NCBI GenBank assembly: GCA_021732445.1
Contig: JAKFUZ010000001.1
Coordinates: 62,001 to 126,000, forward strand
Length of the DNA stretch: 64,000 nt
Direction of reading: 5' to 3'
Origin: Sphingomonas sp.
GTDB lineage: Bacteria > Pseudomonadota > Alphaproteobacteria > Sphingomonadales > Sphingomonadaceae
The notes below the pieces were generated by a model. The model did no database searches and was not told the DNA's origin. It saw nothing but the letters and a program-made list of their open reading frames with translations. A program made the translations under genes and the position numbers. Below are positions 1 through 7,448 of this stretch, piece by piece (position 1 is the first letter of the stretch; each line of letters begins with the position of its first letter).

Positions 1-15
1 AACCGCACCGGCCCG

Positions 16-336
16 TCAGCGTTTGCGCACAAATTCGGCGCGCAGTACCAGCCCTTTGATCCCGTCATATTTGCAGTCGATTTCCTGCGCGTCGCCCGTC
101 AGACGGATGGATTTGATGAGCGTGCCGCGCTTGAGCGTTTGGCCGGCGCCTTTCACCGCCAAATCCTTGATGAGCGTCACCTGATCGCCATTGGCCAGCA
201 GATTCCCAACCGCGTCACGCACCTCAACCGGGCCATTGGCCGCGTCGTCCGCGCTGCCCGCTGCCCTGGCCGCGCTGATCCACTCGCCGCTTGCCTCGTC
301 ATAAACGAAGCTGTCGTCTTCGCCCATCACCGGCAC
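16..336 (-). CDS. PhnA-domain protein (YjdM-like)
   Basis: The 106-residue product matches the PhnA/YjdM C-terminal beta-barrel domain over residues 37-106. Visible hallmarks are VRDAVGNLLANGD, VTLIKDLAVKGAG, IDCKYDGIKG and the basic end EFVRKR. The N-terminal part (about residues 8-20, FVYDEASGEW) sits where E. coli YjdM has a zinc ribbon but carries no cysteines; this Cys-less form is usual in alphaproteobacteria as far as I recall. The family is named after the phn operon but is not a proven phosphonate enzyme, so its function is unknown. The gene runs leftward and ends 15 bp from the window edge. The tiny gene at 340-468 lies 3 bp upstream, so the two are probably co-transcribed. Confidence 0.85.
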   Translation of the reverse strand: MPVMGEDDSFVYDEASGEWISAARAAGSADDAANGPVEVRDAVGNLLANGDQVTLIKDLAVKGAGQTLKRGTLIKSIRLTGDAQEIDCKYDGIKGLVLRAEFVRKR

Positions 337-339
337 CGA

Positions 340-468
340 TCAGCTTTTCAGCGTTACCATGGTGACGGGCTTGTCCTTGGTGGAGGGGTTGGAGGCATTT
401 TGCTTGGGCGCCTTTTCGGCCTTGGGCTTGCGCACTTCACGGTTCGATTTTTTCTGGCTCTTGGCCAT
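340..468 (-). CDS. Small Lys-rich hypothetical protein, 42 aa
   Basis: This short reading frame encodes a very basic 42-residue peptide starting MAKSQKKSNREVRKPKAEK and ending in PVTMVTLKS. Peptides of this kind (N-terminal NREVRKPK, then a short polar tail) recur in alphaproteobacterial genomes as uncharacterised proteins. It lies 3 bp upstream of the PhnA-like gene on the same strand. Three in-frame ATGs lie close together (466-468, 469-471 and 478-480), so the exact start is uncertain; a GGGA stretch precedes the second. It has no signal peptide or membrane segment. It may bind nucleic acid because of its charge, which is inference only. Confidence 0.55.
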   Translation of the reverse strand: MAKSQKKSNREVRKPKAEKAPKQNASNPSTKDKPVTMVTLKS

Positions 469-590
469 CATGGTTCCCATCAGGGGCGGGGTGCCCCGAG
501 CGCACCATAGACCCAAGCGGCGAGCAAGGCGCGCCTTTTTCGACCGGGCGCTGGCCCCGCTGGGCTGGATAAGAATTTTCTGTCCTACAC

Positions 591-605
591 GTTCTTTTTA
601 TGTTC
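591..605 (+). promoter_or_regulatory. Candidate LexA (SOS) box
   Basis: The sequence GTTC-TTTTTAT-GTTC is an exact match to the alphaproteobacterial LexA operator, a direct repeat GTTC-N7-GTTC. It ends 11 bp before the ATG at 617 of the spanin-like pair, and its T/A-rich core could overlap a -10 element. The match is read directly from the sequence; its function is inferred. Confidence 0.6.
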
Positions 606-616
606 CAAGCTGGTCA

Positions 617-1090
617 ATGCCTCAACGCCTCTTTCTTGCCGCCATCCGCCAGGTGCTTGCCCGCCTGACCGGCCCGGTCGCGCCTTTTGCCCGGGCGCTG
701 GGCATTGCCCTGGCGGTTATGCTGGCGCTTGCGGTGATCTGGGCGACGGTCCTTCGCCCGCGCCAGCTTGCAACCCAGGCGGCAACCGCGAAGATCGCCG
801 CTGCTCAGGCCAATGCAAGCGCCGGCGCCGCCCGCGACACTATCACCATCCAGCGCGACCATGACCGCGAGGTTGAGCGCATCCGCATCATCACCAGGGA
901 GGGCGAACATGCCGTATCCACCGCGCCGGGGGCCGGCGACCCGAGCCCCGCTGTTGCTGCTGCCTTGCGCGCTGCTGTGTGCGTGCACGCCAGCTATCGT
1001 GCTGACGCCGCCTGCCATCCCGTGCCGGGAAATAGTGGCGGCGACGGGGATGCTGGCGGCAACGCCGGGGGCAGCGCTCCCCGCCAATGA
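617..1090 (+). CDS. Rz-like inner-membrane spanin candidate
   Basis: This 157-residue protein has a short positively charged N-terminus, one membrane segment at about residues 27-46 (LGIALAVMLALAVIWATV) and a charged, probably helical periplasmic stretch (about residues 50-105, with TIQRDHDREVERIRIITREGEHAV). That layout is the signature of phage i-spanins (Rz). The ending resembles the RxDPxC tails of proteins next to prophage endolysins. A second gene encoding a small lipoprotein overlaps it in the +1 frame, as Rz1 does in Rz. The ATG at 617 is the first one after the LexA-type box and gives the membrane anchor at the expected place. No holin, endolysin or other phage gene is nearby. It could instead be an unrelated single-pass coiled-coil protein. 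Confidence 0.55.
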   Translation: MPQRLFLAAIRQVLARLTGPVAPFARALGIALAVMLALAVIWATVLRPRQLATQAATAKIAAAQANASAGAARDTITIQRDHDREVERIRIITREGEHAVSTAPGAGDPSPAVAAALRAAVCVHASYRADAACHPVPGNSGGDGDAGGNAGGSAPRQ

Positions 1091-1253
1091 CACGGTCGGC
1101 GAGATTGCCGCGTTCGGCGTGCGCCAGACCGGGCAGCTCGACAAGGCCAATGCCGACAAGGCCGGCGTCGCGCGGGTGCTCCAAGTCTGCGACGACTGGC
1201 GCGACAGGGCCGCCAAGGCAGTGCGGCGGCGGCGCATTTTGGGTATCTTCTAG
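909..1253 (+). CDS. Rz1-like lipoprotein (o-spanin candidate), overlapping the previous gene
   Basis: This 114-residue product starts at an ATG inside the Rz-like gene and is read in the +1 frame, overlapping it by 182 nt. Residues 1-26 form a lipoprotein signal: a basic N-region, a Leu-rich core (APLLLLPCALL) and a lipobox LCAC with acylated Cys26. Pro-rich residues follow (TPAIVLTPPAIP), as in Rz1-type outer-membrane spanins. The rest (residues 45-114) is longer than a classical Rz1 and ends in a basic VRRRRILGIF tail. Longer o-spanins of this sort are known from alphaproteobacterial phages. The nested arrangement strongly favours a spanin pair, but no homology search was possible. Confidence 0.5.
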   Translation: MPYPPRRGPATRAPLLLLPCALLCACTPAIVLTPPAIPCREIVAATGMLAATPGAALPANDTVGEIAAFGVRQTGQLDKANADKAGVARVLQVCDDWRDRAAKAVRRRRILGIF

Positions 1254-1320
1254 CGCGGCCGCGCTCGCGCATCCGGTAACGGTCGTGGTAGCGTGGCGGT
1301 AACATTCAGGGAGAGCGGCT

Positions 1321-2064
1321 ATGGCGATGAAGCAGACACGCGTGGCACGGGCCGGGCTTGGTGCGGTGGCGCTGGCGATCGGGCTGGTGGCGGTGCCGGG
1401 TGCGGCAAAAGCGCCGGCGCAGCTTGGCGGCGTGCTGGGCGGGGCCGGTGTTGGCGGGCCGGTCACCAAGCTGCTCGGCGGGGCGTCGGACAGGGCGCTC
1501 GACAAGCTGGCCGTGCCGGGCACCTTCTATGCCGATACAGCGATTCGCATTCTGCTCCCCGGTGCGGGCGGCAAGACGCTGTCGTCAGTGTTCAAGGCGG
1601 CGGACAAGCTCGGCGTGACGGCGGGCCTCACGCGCAGCATGAACGACGCCGCCGGGCTTGCCGCCAAAGAGGCAAAGCCGGTGTTCCGCGCAGCGATTGA
1701 CGGCTTGTCGCTGCAGGATGTGCCGGGCATCGCCACCCAGCGCGACGGGGCGACGCAATATCTGCAGCGGACCTCGGGCGAGGTGCTGCGCACCAAGATG
1801 CGGCCGCTTTTCGAGGCGGCCCTAACCAAGGTTGGCGCGTATAAGCTGCTCGACAAGCTGCCCAAGCTCAACACCGGGTCGCTTGGCCAATTGGGCAATC
1901 TGGGCGGGCTGGGCGGGCTTTCGCTCAACCGTGACACGCTGACCGACAGCGTGACCGATCAGGCGATGAAGGGCATCTACACCTATATGGCCCGCGAAGA
2001 GGCTGGCCTGCGCGCAAACCCGTTGGGGGCAGCAAAAGACGTGCTGGGCGGGATTTTGAAATAG
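1321..2064 (+). CDS. DUF4197 family secreted protein
   Basis: This 247-residue protein has an N-terminal signal sequence (residues 1-30, ending VPGAAKA). The mature part carries the DUF4197 pattern: a DRALDKLAVPGTFY stretch, IRILLPGAGGKTL, LTRSMNDAAGLAAKEAKPVF, and a C-terminal DSVTDQAMKGIYTYMAREE motif followed by a short tail. A Gly/Leu-rich insert (LGQLGNLGGLGGLSL, about residues 187-201) is the only unusual part. A clear ribosome site (GGGAGAG) lies 6 bp before the ATG. The family is periplasmic and of unknown function. It follows the spanin-like pair by 67 bp on the same strand and could be read from the same transcript. Confidence 0.85.
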   Translation: MAMKQTRVARAGLGAVALAIGLVAVPGAAKAPAQLGGVLGGAGVGGPVTKLLGGASDRALDKLAVPGTFYADTAIRILLPGAGGKTLSSVFKAADKLGVTAGLTRSMNDAAGLAAKEAKPVFRAAIDGLSLQDVPGIATQRDGATQYLQRTSGEVLRTKMRPLFEAALTKVGAYKLLDKLPKLNTGSLGQLGNLGGLGGLSLNRDTLTDSVTDQAMKGIYTYMAREEAGLRANPLGAAKDVLGGILK

Positions 2065-2213
2065 CACGGGGCTGAGCTGCCGGCGCCGGATTGTGCTTGT
2101 GGCGCGACGCCGGATACCAGTGTCGCTTGACGCGTTATTGGCGCTTGTACGGCGCCACAATGAGGCCGGTTGATCTATGCACTGGCGGGATTGCGGCGCC
2201 CTTCTGTCCCTCC

Positions 2214-4940
2214 TCACCCGCTGTTGCGCAGGGCTGTTGCGATTGCGTTGATCGACAGCAAAATGCCCTCGCCGATGCGCGGATCGTCCTCGCCGCTGCG
2301 GCGGCGCTTGATGAGTTCGATCTGGAGCAGGTTGAGCGGCTCGATATAGGGCAGGCGCAGGCGGATGGACGCATCGAGCGCGGGGGTGTCGGCGAGCAGG
2401 CGTGGCTGGCCCGTCACCGCCAGCAGCCCGTCATGGCTTAGCTGCCACCCCTGGCGGATCTTGCCGAACAGATGCGCGGCAAGGGTGCGGTCCTCGACCA
2501 GCCCGGCATATTGCCCGGCGATTTCCATGTCGGATTTCGCCATGACCTGCTCCATATTGGCAAGTGTTGCGGCAAATAGCGGCCAGCCCGTTGCCATGGC
2601 CTGCAGCAGCGGCTTGTCGGGGAAAGCCTCGATGGCGGCGCCAACGCCAAACCAGCCGGGCAGCATCACGCGCGCCTGCGCCCAGCTAAACACCCAGGGG
2701 ATGGCGCGCAGATCCTCGATCCGGTCGGATTTGGTGCGGCTGGCCGGGCGCGAGCCGATTTTGAGGCCCGAAATTTCGGCAATGGGCGTCATCTGGCGGA
2801 AGAACTGGCGAAAGCCCGGCTCGCCATAGACCAGCCCGCGATAGGCGTGAAAGGCCGTGTCCGACAGCGTGCCCATCGCAGTGGAAAAGCGCTCATAATC
2901 GCGCATCGACAGCCGCTCGGGCTCAAGGCTGGCGAGGAGCGTGGCGGCGGCAATCGCCTCCAGATTGGTGGCCGCACTTTCGCGCGTGCCATATTTGCCG
3001 GCGATCACCTCCCCCTGTTCGGTAATGCGGATGCGGCCCTGCACCGTGCCCGGCGGCTGCGCGCGGATGGCCGCAAAGGCGGAGCCGCCGCCCCGCCCGA
3101 CCGCGCCGCCCCGCCCGTGGAAAAGCTGCATCGCAACGCCGGCCGCCTCAAACACCGGTGCAAGCGCGGTCGACGCCCGGCTAAGCCCCCAGGTGGAGGT
3201 GAGATAGCCGCCATCCTTGTTCGAATCCGAATAGCCGATCATTACTTCCTGATATCCACGCGCGGTCGCCATCGCCGCCACTTCGGGCAAGGCGAACCAG
3301 TCGGTCATGATCGCCGGCGCGGCGTCAAGATCGCCAATCGTTTCGAACAGCGGCACGACCATGATGGCGGCGTGGGGCGCGGCACCCGGCTCTGCCGCGG
3401 GGCGGTACAGCCCGGCCTCCTTGAGCAGCAGATTGGCCTCCAGCATGTCTGACACGGACTGTGCCATCGAGATAACATAGTTGGTGATGCAGGCAGGGCC
3501 ATAAGCGGCATGGGCGCCGGCGGCCGCGCGCAGAATCGCAAGCTCCGCCACCGTCTCGTCGGCATAGGCGGCATAAGGGCTGGACAGCGTGCGCAGGCTT
3601 GCCAGCTCCCGGCGGAGCAGGGCGATGCGGGCGCCCTCGTCAAGCGCCAGATAATCGGCCTCAACGCCGGCACCGCGCAACAGATCGGCCACCACGCGCT
3701 CATGCACCGCGCTGTTCTGGCGCATGTCGAGCGCGGCAAGATGAAAGCCGAAGGTCTCGACCGCGCGGATCAGCCGGCCAAGCGCACCGCCCGAGGCAAG
3801 CGGGCCGCCATGATCGGCCGCCAGCCCATGTGCGATGGCGGCCAGATCGGCGCGCAACGCCTGCGGATCGGGGTAGGGCGCGCCCGCCAGTTGCGCCGGG
3901 CGCGGGGGCGGTTTGCCGGCAAGCGCCTCGTGGGTTGCGGCAAGGCGGGCATAAATGCCCGAAAGCGCGCGGCGATAGGGCTCGTCTGCCCGAGCGTCAG
4001 CGGTGTCGCCGCTTGCTCTGGCCAGCGCGTCGACGCCGGCGTCGGTCAGGGCATGCTCGGTGGAAATTGACAGCTCCGCGCCAAGCGCGTGCACCGCCTC
4101 AAGATAATGGCCGAGCACGGTCTCGCACGCGCGGGCAAGTGCTGCCGTAAGCGAGGCAGCGGTGACGAACGGGTTGCCGTCCCGGTCGCCGCCGATCCAG
4201 CTTCCGGGCCGCAAAAAGCTCGGCACGCGCGCGCCAAGCGCCCTGTCCCAGCGCTGGTAGAGCGCGGGGAGCGTGGGCACAAACACGTCGCGCAAATAGC
4301 TGAGCGCGGTTTCCACCTCGTCGGTCACATATAGCCGCTCGCGCCGCAGCACGCGGGTCTGCCACAGCAATGCAATCTGGCGCAGAATTGCTTCGTCCAC
4401 CCGGTCGCCATCGGGTGTTTCCCCGGTGCCGGCATCGCGCAGCTTCATCAGTTCGGCAATCCGGTTGCGGTGGTCGATCATCGACTTGCGGCGCACTTCG
4501 GTTGGGTGCGCGGTGAGCACCGGCGCAATCAGCGCACGACCGAGCAGCGCTGCGACATCCTCGCGCGAGACGCCGTCCGCGCGCAGCTTTTCGATGGCGC
4601 TGGCCATGTCGGCACCAGCCTCGGCGGCCACCCCCTGCCGGTCTTCGGCCAGGTTGGCGAGCATTGAAAACAACATGAAACCGCGCACGAAATCGAGCGT
4701 GTCGTCAAGGTTGAGCGCGCCAAGCGCCACCCCCGTCGCTCCGGCCTCGCCAAGCCCGCGGTGGCGCTCGACCGAGGCGGAGCGGATCGCCTCGGTGCGC
4801 GCAAACAGCGCCTCGCCGCCATAAGCGCGGATGACATCGCCCAGCAGCTTGCCGAGAAAGCGGATATCAGGATTGTTGGTGATGGGGGGCAGCGTTGTCA
4901 TCGCCGGATGCTGCGGCGCAGCAGCGACAGGGTCAACCAT
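2214..4940 (-). CDS. ppc: Phosphoenolpyruvate carboxylase
   Basis: PEP carboxylase converts PEP and bicarbonate to oxaloacetate, replenishing the TCA cycle in the cytoplasm. The 908-residue length is normal for the bacterial enzyme. All the diagnostic segments are visible: the catalytic His in VLTAHPTEVRRKSMIDHRNR, the Lys-bearing MIGYSDSNKDGGY, the Arg/Gly loop FHGRGGAVGRGGG that binds the phosphate, and the C-terminal end (IATALRNSG) with the universally conserved final NxG. The GSWIGGDRDGNPFV motif is also intact. A second in-frame ATG 13 codons in (MTTLPP) is an alternative start. The gene is flanked by a convergent DUF4197 gene and an HNH gene upstream in the same direction. Confidence 0.97.
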   Translation of the reverse strand: MVDPVAAAPQHPAMTTLPPITNNPDIRFLGKLLGDVIRAYGGEALFARTEAIRSASVERHRGLGEAGATGVALGALNLDDTLDFVRGFMLFSMLANLAEDRQGVAAEAGADMASAIEKLRADGVSREDVAALLGRALIAPVLTAHPTEVRRKSMIDHRNRIAELMKLRDAGTGETPDGDRVDEAILRQIALLWQTRVLRRERLYVTDEVETALSYLRDVFVPTLPALYQRWDRALGARVPSFLRPGSWIGGDRDGNPFVTAASLTAALARACETVLGHYLEAVHALGAELSISTEHALTDAGVDALARASGDTADARADEPYRRALSGIYARLAATHEALAGKPPPRPAQLAGAPYPDPQALRADLAAIAHGLAADHGGPLASGGALGRLIRAVETFGFHLAALDMRQNSAVHERVVADLLRGAGVEADYLALDEGARIALLRRELASLRTLSSPYAAYADETVAELAILRAAAGAHAAYGPACITNYVISMAQSVSDMLEANLLLKEAGLYRPAAEPGAAPHAAIMVVPLFETIGDLDAAPAIMTDWFALPEVAAMATARGYQEVMIGYSDSNKDGGYLTSTWGLSRASTALAPVFEAAGVAMQLFHGRGGAVGRGGGSAFAAIRAQPPGTVQGRIRITEQGEVIAGKYGTRESAATNLEAIAAATLLASLEPERLSMRDYERFSTAMGTLSDTAFHAYRGLVYGEPGFRQFFRQMTPIAEISGLKIGSRPASRTKSDRIEDLRAIPWVFSWAQARVMLPGWFGVGAAIEAFPDKPLLQAMATGWPLFAATLANMEQVMAKSDMEIAGQYAGLVEDRTLAAHLFGKIRQGWQLSHDGLLAVTGQPRLLADTPALDASIRLRLPYIEPLNLLQIELIKRRRSGEDDPRIGEGILLSINAIATALRNSG

Positions 4941-4988
4941 TTTTGGCGCGATTGCCTTTCATATCTTTCGCAACCGCGGCTGCCGGCC

Positions 4989-5573
4989 TTATGCCTCCAG
5001 CTCGACGTCCCAATAAAGCCAGTCGCGCCAGGTATCGTGCAGATAATTGGGCGGGAAACGCCGGCCATGTTCCTGCAAATGCCAGCTCGTCGGGCGGATC
5101 GGCGCGACATGCAGCGGCATATGCGCCTGTTTTGGGGTCCGCCCGCCCTTTTTCAGGTTGCACGGCGCGCAGGCGGTGACGACATTTTCCCAGGTGGTGC
5201 GCCCCTTTTGCGCGCGCGGGACCACATGATCGAAGGTGAGGTCGCGCCCGGAGCCGCAATATTGGCACTCGAAACGGTCGCGCAAAAACAGGTTGAACCG
5301 GGTGAAGGCAGGGAATTGAGAGGGCTTGACGAATTGCTTGAGCGCGATGACTGACGGCAATTTCAGCCTCGCGGTGGGACTTCGCACCTCGCGCTCATAA
5401 TTGGCCACAATATCGACGCGGTCGAGAAACACCGCCTTGACGGCGGTTTGCCAAGGCCACACGCTCAACGGATAATAGCTGAGCGGGGTATAATCGGCAT
5501 TGAGCACAAGCGCGGGGCAACTGTCAGGATGGCGCACCATATCAGGATGGTGGATCAGATCGGGATGATACAT
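4989..5573 (-). CDS. HNH endonuclease family protein
   Basis: This 194-residue protein has an HNH fold in its middle: FECQYCGSGRDLTFDHVVPRAQKG then WENVVTACAPCNLKKG, giving two CxxC zinc knuckles around the DHV catalytic motif. The N-terminal segment (VLNADYTPLSYYPLSVWPW) and the C-terminal stretch (RDWLYWDVELEA) are typical of a single-copy HNH protein conserved across alphaproteobacteria. The start MYHPDLIHHPD has a ribosome site (GGGAGGGAAA) directly before it; longer in-frame extensions lack one. Its biological substrate is unknown; it is not associated with a restriction or phage locus. It is divergent from gluQRS. Confidence 0.88.
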   Translation of the reverse strand: MYHPDLIHHPDMVRHPDSCPALVLNADYTPLSYYPLSVWPWQTAVKAVFLDRVDIVANYEREVRSPTARLKLPSVIALKQFVKPSQFPAFTRFNLFLRDRFECQYCGSGRDLTFDHVVPRAQKGRTTWENVVTACAPCNLKKGGRTPKQAHMPLHVAPIRPTSWHLQEHGRRFPPNYLHDTWRDWLYWDVELEA

Positions 5574-5665
5574 TTTCCCTCCCAGGCGTTGCCCTGCCGC
5601 CTTTCGCCGACAAGCATGACGCTGTGATGACAGATCGCGCGACTCGTGGTCAAGAGCGAGGTTTG

Positions 5666-6562
5666 ATGGACTCACGATCGACCAGGCCAATTCCGGCGCC
5701 CGTCGTCAGCCGCTTTGCGCCAAGCCCCACCGGGCGGCTGCACCTTGGCCATGCGCTGTCGGCGGTGCTGGCGCATGATTGCGCGCGGGCCGGGGCCGGG
5801 CGGTTCGTGTTGCGGATCGACGATATTGATGCTGGCCGCGCGCGGCCGGCCCATGTCGCGGCGATTGCCGATGATCTGGCGTGGCTCGGGCTGACCTGGG
5901 ACGCGCTTGTCACCCAGTCCGCGCGGCTTGCGCTTTATGACGCAGCGCTCGGGCGGTTGCAGGCGCTGGGGCTGGCCTATCCGTGCTTTTGCACCCGTGC
6001 CGACATTGCGCGTGAGGTGGCGGCGAGCGCCGCTGCGCCGCATGGGGAGGATGGCCCGCTTTATCCGGGCACGTGCCGGTTGCTGTCAGGCGCTGCGCGT
6101 GCGGCGCGGCTGGCGGCGGCGCCGCACTGCTGGCGGCTCGATGCGGGCGCGGCGATGGCCTTGGCGGGGCCGCGCCTCTGGCACGATGCGCGCCGTGGCA
6201 CGGTTGCGGCAGATGGGGCAGCGCTTGGCGATATTGTGCTGAAAGGACGCGACGTGCCGGCATCCTATCATCTTGCCTGTGTGGTCGATGATGCAGCGCT
6301 CGGCGTGACCGACATTGTCCGCGGGGCTGATATTTTTGCGTCCACCCATGCGCAGGTGCTGGTGCAGGCGGTGCTGGGGCTGGCGACGCCGCGCTATCAC
6401 CATCATCCGCTGGTGACCGATGCGGCCGGGACGCGGCTGGCCAAACGCCGTGATGCGCCAACGCTCGAAATGGTGCGCGCGTCGGGTGTTGACGGGCGGG
6501 CGCTGGCCGATCGGCTTCGTGCCGGCCGGCTACCCATTGGCTTTGCGCTCATGAGCGGTTAA
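5666..6562 (+). CDS. gluQRS: Glutamyl-Q tRNA(Asp) synthetase
   Basis: GluQRS attaches glutamate to the queuosine base at position 34 of tRNA-Asp. The 298-residue protein is the short GluRS paralogue without an anticodon-binding domain. It shows the HIGH-type motif in FAPSPTGRLHLGHALS, a zinc site (YPCFCTRAD with YPGTC), the catalytic-core segment FVLRIDDIDAGRARP, and a KMSKS-like LAKRRDA. The ATG at 5666 follows a GAGCGAGG ribosome site; an ATG at 5624 gives an unneeded extension. A queuosine-precursor transporter is encoded 8 kb away at 13785, consistent with the cell using queuosine-modified tRNA. Confidence 0.93.
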   Translation: MDSRSTRPIPAPVVSRFAPSPTGRLHLGHALSAVLAHDCARAGAGRFVLRIDDIDAGRARPAHVAAIADDLAWLGLTWDALVTQSARLALYDAALGRLQALGLAYPCFCTRADIAREVAASAAAPHGEDGPLYPGTCRLLSGAARAARLAAAPHCWRLDAGAAMALAGPRLWHDARRGTVAADGAALGDIVLKGRDVPASYHLACVVDDAALGVTDIVRGADIFASTHAQVLVQAVLGLATPRYHHHPLVTDAAGTRLAKRRDAPTLEMVRASGVDGRALADRLRAGRLPIGFALMSG

Positions 6563-6571
6563 ACGGGCTTC

Positions 6572-6799
6572 ATGACTGTCTTTCTGGTTATCCTGCTCAT
6601 CGCCGCCATGATCGCGACCGTGGTCGCGCTCGTTCGCGGCATCGTCACCTTTTTGCAGACGACGGAGGCGGACCTGAAAGGTACCGGCCCCAGCGCGTCG
6701 GCGGTCCGGTCGAACAAGATGATGCAGGCGCGCATCCTTTTTCAGGCGGTTGCCATCGTTATCGTGGTGCTTATCCTGATTTCGACCGGCCGCACCTGA
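6572..6799 (+). CDS. HIG1-domain twin-transmembrane protein
   Basis: This 75-residue protein has two membrane segments (about residues 3-27 and 53-72) joined by a polar loop with SNKMMQARILFQ, which fits the HIG1 domain found in alphaproteobacteria and mitochondria. In mitochondria such proteins associate with respiratory supercomplexes; in bacteria the role is not established. It starts 9 bp after gluQRS and is followed 22 bp later by the cobalamin adenosyltransferase gene. That adjacency recurs in sphingomonads, so the three are probably one transcript. Confidence 0.8.
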   Translation: MTVFLVILLIAAMIATVVALVRGIVTFLQTTEADLKGTGPSASAVRSNKMMQARILFQAVAIVIVVLILISTGRT

Positions 6800-6821
6800 G
6801 CCGAGCGGGGCGGACCAGCCC

Positions 6822-7391
6822 ATGGTAAAGCTCAATCGCATTTATACCCGCACTGGAGACGGCGGCACGACCGGGCTGGTAGATGGCTCGCGCGTGCCAA
6901 AGACCGATGCCAGGCTGGCGGCGATGGGCGATGTGGACGAGGCGAACAGTGCGATCGGGCTGGCGATTGCCGCGCTTGGCGACAGCGATGGCGTGGCGGC
7001 GCTCCTGCGCATCCAGAATGACTTGTTTGATCTAGGCGCCGATATCGCGACGCCGGGCGATGATTTTGCACCATCGGCCATGGCGCTGCGGGTAACAGCG
7101 GCGCAAGTGACGCGGCTGGAGACGGAAATCGACGCGATGAATGCAGGGCTTGCGCCGCTCACCAGCTTCATATTGCCGGGCGGGACGTCGGCCGCCGCCG
7201 CGCTGCACCTGGCCCGGGCGATTACCCGGCGGGCTGAGCGTTCGGCGGTAGCGGCGGCGGCCACCACCGCTTTGAATCCGCAGGCACTCACCTATCTCAA
7301 TCGCCTGTCGGATTTTCTGTTTGTGGCCGCGCGGCAGGTGAACGGGGCGGCTGGCGGTGATATTCTGTGGGTGCCGGGCGCGTCGCGCTAA
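6822..7391 (+). CDS. Cob(I)alamin adenosyltransferase, PduO type
   Basis: The enzyme transfers the adenosyl group of ATP to cob(I)alamin, making adenosylcobalamin. The 189-residue protein carries the PduO-family ATP-binding start (IYTRTGDGGTTGLVDGSRVPK), the GDVDEANSAIGLA helix, FILPGGTSAAAALHLAR and the C-terminal YLNRLSDFLFVAARQVN motif. Length and motif order are complete. The gene is in line with the HIG1 gene and is followed by egtB after 57 bp. No cobalamin synthesis genes are visible in the window, so the enzyme probably serves salvaged corrinoid. Confidence 0.93.
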   Translation: MVKLNRIYTRTGDGGTTGLVDGSRVPKTDARLAAMGDVDEANSAIGLAIAALGDSDGVAALLRIQNDLFDLGADIATPGDDFAPSAMALRVTAAQVTRLETEIDAMNAGLAPLTSFILPGGTSAAAALHLARAITRRAERSAVAAAATTALNPQALTYLNRLSDFLFVAARQVNGAAGGDILWVPGASR

Positions 7392-7448
7392 GCCGGGCGC
7401 GCGGTGCAGGGTCACCATGCCGGGCGGCGAAAATGGGGGGATGAGGCC

